From: Rhizobium herbae | GTDB lineage: Bacteria > Pseudomonadota > Alphaproteobacteria > Rhizobiales > Rhizobiaceae | Assembly (NCBI RefSeq): GCF_017873135.1 | Contig: NZ_JAGGJV010000003.1 | Span: 124,001-188,000 of the forward strand | Direction of reading: 5' to 3' | DNA length: 64,000 nt | Part shown: positions 57,968 to 64,000 of the stretch, in pieces | How positions within the stretch are numbered: the first letter of the stretch is position 1 | Layout of the letters: the number at the start of each line of letters is the position of its first letter | The notes under the pieces: model-generated | The model's input: the letters and a program-made list of their open reading frames with translations, nothing else | Told to the model about the DNA's origin: nothing | Databases searched by the model: none | Made by a program: the position numbers and the translations under genes

Positions 57968-58891
57968 TCATCGATCCCTGCCGATATCCGCGACGTCATA
58001 GGGCGTCGTCTGGTAGATTTCGTTGATCCAGTTGCCGAACAAAAGGTGGGCGTGGCTGCGCCAGCGGTTCTGCGGCGTCAGCTCCGGGTCGTTGTGGGGG
58101 AAATGGTTGTGCGGCATCTTGATCGGCACGCCGGCATTCACGTCGCGGAAATATTCGTCCGACAGCGAGGTCGAATCATATTCGACATGGTTGAAGACAT
58201 AGAGCCGGTTGCCGGCCTTCTCGTGCACGAAGCAGACGCCCATCTCGTCGGATTCCATCAGGATTTCCAGCTCCGGCACCTTTTCGATATCGGCGCGGCG
58301 CACCTCGGTCCAGCGCGAGACGGGAATCTGGAAATCGTCGGAGAAGCCGGACAGATAGGGCGAGGCGGGATTGAGATTGTGGTGGCGGTAGACGCCAAAG
58401 GCCTTTTCCTTCAGCGTGTGCTTCGGCACGCAGTGGAAATGGTAGATCGCCGCCATCGCGCCCCAGCAGATGTTGAGCGTCGAATGGACATTCGTATGCG
58501 TCCAGTCGAGGATCTCGCGCATCTCGTTCCAGTAGGTGACATCCTCGTAGTCGAGCGTCTCGACCGGGGCGCCGGTGATGATCAGGCCGTCGAACGTGCG
58601 GTGCTTCACCTCTTCGAAAGTCTCGTAGAAGGCGAGCAGATGCTCCTCCGGCGTGTTCTTGGCCTTGTGGCCGCCGAGCCGGATGAGGGTGAACTCGACC
58701 TGCAGCGGCGAGGCGCCGACGAGGCGCGCCATCTGCACCTCGGTCTTGATCTTGTTCGGCATGAGATTGAGCAGCCCGATCTGCAGCGGGCGGATGTCCT
58801 GCCGGATCGCCGCGGTTTCGGTCATCACCCGCACGCCCTCTTTGACGAGGGCCTCATAGGCGGGCAGCGTATCGGGTATCTTGATGGGCAT
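57968..58891 (-). CDS. metA: Homoserine O-acyltransferase MetA (acetyl-CoA type predicted)
   Basis: 307-residue MetA-type enzyme acylating L-homoserine in methionine synthesis. The catalytic Cys142 is in [11 protein letters not shown], and [10 protein letters not shown] and [22 protein letters not shown] (with the catalytic His) are standard. Residue 111 is Glu in GAPVE; in this family Glu at that site marks acetyl-CoA use, while E. coli has Gly (succinyl-CoA), so an acetyltransferase is predicted. The ATG at 58891 is just after a SAM-II riboswitch and terminator. It is a single gene. Confidence 0.95.
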   Translation of the reverse strand: MPIKIPDTLPAYEALVKEGVRVMTETAAIRQDIRPLQIGLLNLMPNKIKTEVQMARLVGASPLQVEFTLIRLGGHKAKNTPEEHLLAFYETFEEVKHRTFDGLIITGAPVETLDYEDVTYWNEMREILDWTHTNVHSTLNICWGAMAAIYHFHCVPKHTLKEKAFGVYRHHNLNPASPYLSGFSDDFQIPVSRWTEVRRADIEKVPELEILMESDEMGVCFVHEKAGNRLYVFNHVEYDSTSLSDEYFRDVNAGVPIKMPHNHFPHNDPELTPQNRWRSHAHLLFGNWINEIYQTTPYDVADIGRDR

Positions 58892-58938
58892 GGGCAACAC
58901 TCGGGGTCTGACGGACAGGTTGGCAACGAACCGGCCGG

Positions 58939-58976
58939 AAAAACAAAAACCGGCAACGACATGAATCGCTACCGGC
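58939..58976 (-). terminator. Intrinsic terminator (attenuator) in the metA leader
   Basis: On the minus strand a 10-bp stem with two G-U pairs (CCGGTAGCGA with TCGTTGCCGG; plus 58966-58975 and 58950-58959), a 6-base loop, then TTTTTGTTTTT. It sits directly downstream of the SAM-II riboswitch and upstream of the metA ATG, so it can stop transcription when SAM is bound. Confidence 0.85.
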
Positions 58977-58998
58977 CCCGCTTGCTTGCGCATGCACG

Positions 58999-59056
58999 GC
59001 CCTTTAGCGACTTATTTAACGTGGCTGCAAGCCGGCCGGCCAAATCACCACGAGAA
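58999..59056 (-). promoter_or_regulatory. SAM-II riboswitch
   Basis: Reading the minus strand, the leader shows the SAM-II consensus: CGTGG-TGATTTG, then a variable GC arm, GCAGCCACGTTAAATAAG, and GCTAAA. The 5-bp P1 stem CGTGG (59052-59048) with CCACG (59024-59020) and the conserved GTTAAA and GCTAAA segments for the pseudoknot are present. SAM-II elements are known upstream of metA-type genes in rhizobia. Presence is clear by pattern. Confidence 0.92.
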
Positions 59057-59203
59057 GCTAAATAGCGCCACCGGCCGAGAAAATCAATGTCGTTGCGGCA
59101 GGACCTGTTCCGGTTTTCCGGGGCGTTCACGCCGATGTGTCCTCCCGCGCTGAAACTCGACAGCCGCGCCCGCCGTACACCTCATGTCTCTGGAGGAAAA
59201 GCG

Positions 59204-59635
59204 ATGCCGAGTCTTGCCTATCAGATCAGCCCGACGGACTTTCGGCAGCGCCGCATGCTGCAGGTGGCCATCGCCGTCCTCGCCCTGCTTCCGGTCTTTG
59301 CCGGCGTCTGCGGCGTCGTCACCGGCGCCGGCTTTCTCGGTGTCGCGGCGGGGCCTGCCGATCTCGATAGCCATGTGCGGTTTCTCTCGGGCCTGTTCCT
59401 CGCCCTCGGCATCGGCTGGTACAGCTGCATCCCGGCGATCGAGACCAAGACGGAGCGCATCCGGCTCTTGGCCATCCTCACCTTCTGCGGCGGGCTGGCG
59501 CGGCTCCTGTCGCTGCTGATCGCCGGCACGCCATCCGCCGGCCATCTGCTGGGGCTGGGCATGGAGCTGCTGGTCGTGCCGTGCCTCGTCGTCTGGCATG
59601 GGCGGGTGGCTGCGCTCAGCCGGAGGCGGGTTTGA
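59204..59635 (+). CDS. DUF4345-like small membrane protein
   Basis: 143-residue predicted inner-membrane protein with four hydrophobic helices: LQVAIAVLALLPVFAGVCGVVTG, VRFLSGLFLALGIGWYSC, IRLLAILTFCGGLARLLSLLI and LLGLGMELLVVPCLVVWHG. The pattern H-x-R-F-L-S-G-L-F-L-A-L-G-I and GGLARLLS resembles DUF4345, whose function is unknown. The ATG at 59204 follows GGAGG by nine bases. Related in architecture to the protein at 4637-5023. Confidence 0.8.
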   Translation: MPSLAYQISPTDFRQRRMLQVAIAVLALLPVFAGVCGVVTGAGFLGVAAGPADLDSHVRFLSGLFLALGIGWYSCIPAIETKTERIRLLAILTFCGGLARLLSLLIAGTPSAGHLLGLGMELLVVPCLVVWHGRVAALSRRRV

Positions 59636-59703
59636 AGGCGGGTGGGGAAGGTTGTTCGGTGCCGGGACAAAAGGGGGTTATTTGCTTGAGCTTCGGCTCG
59701 GTA

Positions 59704-59848
59704 CCCTCTTCTCCCCATCGGGGAGAAGGTGGCGCGCAGCGCCGGATGAGGGGGGCCGAAGGCCACCTCTTTCTGGCTCCGGCTTCGCCGAAGCCCCCCT
59801 CATCGCCTCGCTTCACTCGGCACTTCTCCCCGCTGGGGAGAAGAGGGA
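59704..59848. repeat. Rhizobial palindromic intergenic repeat (RIME-like), copy B
   Basis: Second copy of the 31106-31236 element: left end CCCTCTTCTCCCCATCGGGG, right end CTTCTCCCCGCTGGGGAGAA, plus the internal GCCGGATGAGGGG arm. It has an extra ~15 bp internally and small differences in the left hairpin (CATCGG for CAGCGG). Confidence 0.9.
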
Positions 59849-60059
59849 GATCGTCGCACGCCCTCGCAATCCAAATACGTTGCCCTGCCCTCAAGGGGAA
59901 GGAATGGGCGTCTCCATCAGGCATTCCAGTCTGAGGCGAGATTTGCCCCCTCAACGCCTTCCATCCACGCGCGAACAATTCGCCGTGGGTTTCAAAGAGC
60001 AAGTGGCCGGGGCACAACGTATGCCTCAATAGATAGTAGTAGGTGACACACGCCGTGCC

Positions 60060-60420
60060 CCGTTTCAGTGTCTTTTGCCGCGCTTCTCAGGTTCTTCTAC
60101 GCTTTTGCCTCCTGTGAAGGAAAAAGCCTCCAATGCCCCGGCCCGGCCGCTTATCCGCCGAGCCTTTCAATAAGGCGGGGTTTAGCCCTGGACCCTTGGA
60201 CGGCAAAGCCGTCCGGCGGGGTGAACCGCCCGTGGTGTGGCTACCCGGCACGCCCGGCCCGCTTTCACGAACCGGAGGAGAACCGCCTTTCACGCAGCCC
60301 CGGGGATTTGACGCGCGTTTCGCCAAACCGTCCGGGCACTGGCCCCGCCTCGCCGGTAACGCAATCCGGTGTATCCTCGGCGGAACGAAGTCATGATGGC
60401 ATGGAACCAAAGGGCGGGGA
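60060..60420. other. GC-rich, hairpin-dense block of unknown nature
   Basis: Includes clear small hairpins on plus: GGACGGC-AAA-GCCGTCC (60198-60214) and GGCGG-GGTGAA-CCGCC (60215-60230), and CCGCC...GGCGG near 60156-60179. Both strands have open frames of 87-107 codons with Pro/Gly/Arg/Ser-rich translations, typical of chance in extreme composition. It could be a structured RNA, a repeat or a remnant; I do not recognise it. Confidence 0.4.
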
Positions 60421-60679
60421 TGAACGGGGATGTGGTTTTTGGGTGGTAGTGCAATGAAAGATGGCTTCTGTCGAATAGTTTCCGTGGCATATTTGATGCC
60501 GATTCAGGATTTTCCTCGCCCCAAGTGTAAGCACCGCATAGCTTACAGGTAGGTTATCTGACATCTGCGCCGCAACTCGGGGACTACATGTATTGACCAA
60601 ACCCTAGTCGTTTCAGCGGACTTGGGGTTCTGGATGGGTTAAGGGTTATCATTGGCGCTGTGGAAATCGAAAAATCAGA

Positions 60680-61375
60680 TCAGCGTTCAAGTAACACATG
60701 ACCGACTCGGATCATCCGAGCTAGACAAGCGGGCGGTCGACTGTGGCTCGTGTCGAAATCGAATCCACCATTGATCGCGGGATCATCACATCGTTGAAGC
60801 GACAGTGCCGCGACCGTTGCGGCGCGCCCGAGGTACCGGATGATCGAAGTCTTTTCGCGCGCCACTGCTCCGGTGACCATACCGACCATAATGCCGAAAT
60901 CTGATTCCGGTGAGTATTGACCGCTAGAGAACCGCTTCACGCCGCTGTGGACGTACTCTCGTCGTAGGTGGCTGCTGTTGTCGAGCCGTTTGAACTCGAG
61001 GACCAGTTCCGGCCCGAAGTCGATCGCGTAAATGAATCGGATATCGGTCCGGCCGCTTTGCTTGGGCATGCCTTTGGCGTCCATGTAAATCTCAATGCCC
61101 TCAAGCACGAGATGGCCATAGCCGACCCCTGCCTGCATCAGTCGCTCGTCGTTCTTGAGTTCGCGGTAGAATGCGTTGACGAGGGTGGTTTCGCGCTTGT
61201 CGGCCCACCAGACCGGAGTCAATGCCTTTAGGTCTGCCCAGACAGCGCGGAGATATTCGATGAACTTTGTTATATGCTGGTCAGGGAAAAGGACGGGAGC
61301 GGCGTCCGGTATGTCCAGGATACGGATCAATGTTGAGACACTCCTGACGACTTCAGTTTCTTCGGGGAAAGGCAC
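60680..61375 (-). CDS. Small PD-(D/E)XK-nuclease-like protein, partner of a DNA methylase
   Basis: 231 residues from the GTG at 61375. GRTDIRFIYAIDFGPELVLEFKRLDN gives Asp111 and Glu127-Phe-Lys129, the D-x15-E-x-K layout of PD-(D/E)XK nucleases, and KRFSSGQYSPESDFGIMVGMV follows as the usual later strand. No other domain is seen. The first 48 bases overlap the end of the methylase gene. A TTG at 61330 with AGGAG ten bases before it is an alternative start (216 residues). The overlap indicates a joint function, for example restriction. This assignment is by motif only. Confidence 0.65.
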   Translation of the reverse strand: MPFPEETEVVRSVSTLIRILDIPDAAPVLFPDQHITKFIEYLRAVWADLKALTPVWWADKRETTLVNAFYRELKNDERLMQAGVGYGHLVLEGIEIYMDAKGMPKQSGRTDIRFIYAIDFGPELVLEFKRLDNSSHLRREYVHSGVKRFSSGQYSPESDFGIMVGMVTGAVAREKTSIIRYLGRAATVAALSLQRCDDPAINGGFDFDTSHSRPPACLARMIRVGHVLLER

Positions 61376-64000
61376 GTGACCATCTCGTCAGCGTCGCGAA
61401 GCGCGGCCGATTGCGTCCAAAAACGCATGCGTCGGGGCTTGATGATGTAGATGTCGTTACCGAGTACGAAAATTGAGTTCGGCATCGCAAAGAAGTCGAT
61501 TGGCGACCCGGAGGATATGCGGTTCGATATTTCAATCAGAATGTTCCTCGCGTCTTGATCTCTGCGCATCCCAGTGGTCATGCCATGCCCTTCCGCGACA
61601 AGGGCAACATGTACAACGTCAAGTGGAGCACGGTCGCCTCTTGCAAGGATTTTGGCGCTGATCGTCCCCGCACCACTCATATTCTTCACGAACTGGTTCA
61701 GAGAGGCTGCCAGACGGTGCGCATAGGCCGCGACATCCGCAGGCCTGGGCGCCTTCTGGAGTGGCGTGAGCAGTTCTCCGTAGCTTGTAGGCTGGAGGCT
61801 TTCTCCACTTAGCTGGACCATATCGAGCACGATGGCACGCTCGTTTTCCGACAGCCCGAAAATGTCGAAGACGAGACCGTCAATCAATTCGCGCGTGCCC
61901 GTCACGGCCTTCCGATCCTCTCGCTCCACGGCACGTGCCAGCTCCGACAGGAGCGAGTCCAGCTCCGTCTCGGAGACATCCAGACGAGACAACGGCAGGG
62001 GCAATGCCTTGATGTCGCCCAATGTCACCCGCGCCCGCTCCGTCTGTGCCGTATACCCTGTCAGGATGAGCCAGTATTGCGCAAGGCTGGAACGAAGATA
62101 GCAGGTAAGGAACTTTGCAAGAGCTGCGTCTCCATCGTTCACCCTTATGCCTCCGACACCCGAGGGAAAGCAAAATCGGTCGGACGTATAGGCTGCCCGA
62201 ATTCCCATCTGGACCGACGTTCCGTCCGACCAGAGAACCCTGTGCCCTTCGTAGAGAGCCAAGTTGCCGTGGCTTGCGACACCGCGGTTGACGGGCAGGT
62301 CTTGCAAAGCTCCGGTGTTGACTAGCGGGCTGTCGGAATTCAAGGCATCTGTCGCGAGATAACGATACTCTTGCAATACCGTCGGATCGGCTTTCTTGAG
62401 GCCATCTTTCATGTGATAGCCCTTCGCGATTAGCCAACCTCGCTCCTTGACGGTGTCGCCGAGAGACCGCAGATTGAGGAGTCGGTAGTACAGGCTGTTA
62501 TCCCGGCGATTTCCCCAGAACCGACGCCGCAATTCGCCGTTTCCAGCAACCAAAGATTCTCGGCTCAACACCACACGGTCGTAGTCATGAAGGGTTAAGC
62601 GGTTGAAAGCGAAACTGATATCGGCTTTCGGCGTCCAGTATTCGAACGTTCCCTCGATCCTTTTGTCCCTGAGGCCAGGCTCGTTGCGGGCGCGCATGAT
62701 CGTGCACGCGTGTTCTGCCTGGGCGAAGAGTATGCGTCTGAAATCCGAAAGGTTGACCAGTCTCTCCAACGACAGATGCACTGTAGCCTGCTTGAGAAAG
62801 ACGTCATTGCTTGGAGCGGTGATTAACGATGTCGGCAGGATTACGACAATTCTCCCTCCGGGCTTGGCCGCCTCTGCGCATTTCATCGCATATGCTGCGG
62901 CGATCTGGCGATGCGGGAGGTGAACGCGCCTTGTCACAGACCAATCGATTGCGGCCGTCCCTTCGCCTTGCTTGAGTTCGCGCCAAGGGGGATTCGATAT
63001 GATGATATCAAAGCTACGGCTGCTTGAGAACTTGTTTGCGGAAGCAAAGAAGTCACCTCCTTCTCGCCCGTGGACAATATTTGCTCCTATCAGCTGGGGC
63101 AGCTTGCAGTTCTCATCCTTCTGCAAGACCGCGAGGTCGGCGGGCGCTAACTTTTCCAACAAGCAGAGGTAGAGGCTGAAGGCGGTTACTCTGCAGGCAA
63201 TCGGGTTTATGTCGCCCCCGAAGATGGTGGCTTGGAGGAGTGAAATACGCTCCTGGATAGTCAGGGTTCTCCGGCGGTCAGCCTCCTCGTAACTGACAAC
63301 ACGTCGGAAAGCCGTAGTCAGTAATATACCTGAACCACACGCTCCATCGAAGATGCGGAGGTGCTTTACGGATTCGTAGCCGTCGAATGCTTGCTGGATG
63401 GCGAGTTCTGCCAGAACCCTCGGCGTATAGAACGCTCCATCGGCATCACGGTCGCTCTCCAAGAATATCTCGTAAATGCCGGACAAGAGCTCGACCGGAA
63501 TCTGGCTGAAATCGTAGTTCCAAAAATCTTGCTGGCCGGTTCTGAGATCAACCCGTGACAGGAACTTGTCGACGATGTCCAGCACCCCGAGGTTCAGCTC
63601 CGACCAGCGAACGTCGGCAGGCTCTAAGAAATCGCCGTTGAAGTCGTACTTCAGTTGCCTGATCAGGGCGTCGATCCCCGCTCCGTCCGATGAACGGATC
63701 AACTCGTGCAGGCTTCCCACGGAATGTACCTTGCGATAATCGTCGCCCACGACCCCCCGGTGCTCAAGATACGAGATGAACATCACCTGTGCCAGAAGCA
63801 TCTTGGCCCCCATGTCTGAAGCCATAAGAGGTTTCTTGCCTCCTGAAAGCTTCAATACCGCGTCGGCCAACTGACGGAGCAAGCGTCTATCCACCCGGAG
63901 GTTAGGGTCGAACCATTCGCTGAGGCGTTGCTGGACCTGTGATGAACGAACATCGGGGACAGACCAAGGCCCATCGTCACGAACATCTGAAAATGCCAAC
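61327..64000 (-). CDS. N6-adenine DNA methylase-like protein (5' end beyond window)
   Basis: At least 890 residues; the frame is still open at the right edge, so the N-terminus is missing or unresolved. Motifs: DGAFYTPRVLAELAI before the SAM site, FDGACGSGILLTTAF (about residues 217-231, motif I) and IISNPPWREL (NPPW at 336-339, motif IV), as in N6-adenine methylases of the Eco57I/PglX/type IIG kind. Further on, IKALPLPLSRLDVSETELDSLLSELARAV resembles target-recognition units, and the C-terminal ~150 residues (VVHVALVAEGHGM, FFAMPNSIFVLGNDIYIIKPRR) are not recognised. No nuclease motif is in it; the adjacent small gene may supply one. Confidence 0.85.
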   Translation of the reverse strand, partial: LAFSDVRDDGPWSVPDVRSSQVQQRLSEWFDPNLRVDRRLLRQLADAVLKLSGGKKPLMASDMGAKMLLAQVMFISYLEHRGVVGDDYRKVHSVGSLHELIRSSDGAGIDALIRQLKYDFNGDFLEPADVRWSELNLGVLDIVDKFLSRVDLRTGQQDFWNYDFSQIPVELLSGIYEIFLESDRDADGAFYTPRVLAELAIQQAFDGYESVKHLRIFDGACGSGILLTTAFRRVVSYEEADRRRTLTIQERISLLQATIFGGDINPIACRVTAFSLYLCLLEKLAPADLAVLQKDENCKLPQLIGANIVHGREGGDFFASANKFSSSRSFDIIISNPPWRELKQGEGTAAIDWSVTRRVHLPHRQIAAAYAMKCAEAAKPGGRIVVILPTSLITAPSNDVFLKQATVHLSLERLVNLSDFRRILFAQAEHACTIMRARNEPGLRDKRIEGTFEYWTPKADISFAFNRLTLHDYDRVVLSRESLVAGNGELRRRFWGNRRDNSLYYRLLNLRSLGDTVKERGWLIAKGYHMKDGLKKADPTVLQEYRYLATDALNSDSPLVNTGALQDLPVNRGVASHGNLALYEGHRVLWSDGTSVQMGIRAAYTSDRFCFPSGVGGIRVNDGDAALAKFLTCYLRSSLAQYWLILTGYTAQTERARVTLGDIKALPLPLSRLDVSETELDSLLSELARAVEREDRKAVTGTRELIDGLVFDIFGLSENERAIVLDMVQLSGESLQPTSYGELLTPLQKAPRPADVAAYAHRLAASLNQFVKNMSGAGTISAKILARGDRAPLDVVHVALVAEGHGMTTGMRRDQDARNILIEISNRISSGSPIDFFAMPNSIFVLGNDIYIIKPRRMRFWTQSAALRDADEMVTCLSPKKLKSSGVSQH

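Larger units (their letters stand above)
59636..60679. other. 1044-bp gap: repeat element, GC-rich hairpin block, AT-rich stretch
   Basis: Holds a repeat copy (59704-59848), a GC-rich block (60060-60420) and ~250 bases of less GC-rich sequence next to the nuclease-like gene. Frames on both strands in 60060-60420 are open but are mutually exclusive and not supported as genes. Confidence 0.5.

Noticed and set aside
60087-60410. 107-codon minus and 87-codon plus frames in the GC-rich block
   Set aside because: Both strands open at once with Pro/Gly/Arg-rich products and no ribosome site; kept only as an unexplained block.

Overview
The window reads as a chromosomal segment of an alphaproteobacterium of the family Rhizobiaceae (Rhizobium/Agrobacterium type). 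Support comes from the split F1 ATP synthase cluster atpH-A-G-D, priA and a short transaldolase-like gene nearby, the ffh-chorismate mutase-rpsP-rimM-trmD block, glnK-amtB, an iron-responsive TGA-N9-TCA operator before a siderophore receptor, a SAM-II riboswitch before metA, and several families of intergenic palindromic repeats of the kind common in rhizobia. The DNA is GC-rich, with ordinary housekeeping genes on both strands. These genus-level statements are inference from gene families and order; no search was run.

Layout. 1-4.4 kb: atpD (cut by the window edge), atpG, atpA, atpH on the minus strand. 4.6-8.2 kb: an accessory insert with a small membrane protein, a 645-residue RTX calcium-binding protein with its own terminator, and a LuxR-type regulator. 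8.4-11.4 kb: priA and a divergent fructose-6-phosphate aldolase/transaldolase gene. 11.4-18.9 kb: small hypothetical genes, an RraB-domain protein, an acyltransferase-ATPase pair, xerC, two tandem TraB/GumN proteins and a metallo-beta-lactamase-fold hydrolase. 19-24 kb: a hypothetical membrane protein between two copies of a ~72-bp repeat, then ffh, chorismate mutase, rpsP, rimM and trmD. 24-28.6 kb: a divergent MFS/TetR pair with four operator copies, a TauE-type permease, rplS and a methyltransferase. 28.7-36.8 kb: a SnoaL-like secreted protein, an amino-acid ABC transporter without ATPase, leuC, a SixA phosphatase, an L,D-transpeptidase, a CenR/OtpR-like response regulator and a cyclic-nucleotide-binding protein. 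36.8-46.5 kb: a siderophore receptor, xthA, an acetyltransferase, lolA, ftsK, amtB and glnK. 46.5-51.8 kb: tesB, a UbiH-family hydroxylase, Trm112, a LON-domain protein, a CnoX-like thioredoxin, a prolyl-tRNA editing protein and tRNA-Gly(GCC). 52.3-59.6 kb: a second RTX-type protein, a sugar-acid/aldose gene cluster (SDR, DenD-like, galM), GNAT and hypothetical genes, metA with its riboswitch and attenuator, and a DUF4345-like protein. 59.6-60.7 kb: a repeat element and an unexplained GC-rich, hairpin-dense block.

The right end (60.7-64 kb) is the best candidate for an undescribed system. A large N6-adenine DNA methylase-like protein, running off the window, overlaps a small gene whose product carries a D-x15-E-x-K signature of PD-(D/E)XK nucleases. 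This looks like a restriction-modification or phage-defence cassette continuing to the right. The two RTX proteins, the LuxR regulator and this cassette are the accessory parts; most of the remainder is core metabolism, translation and cell-envelope function.
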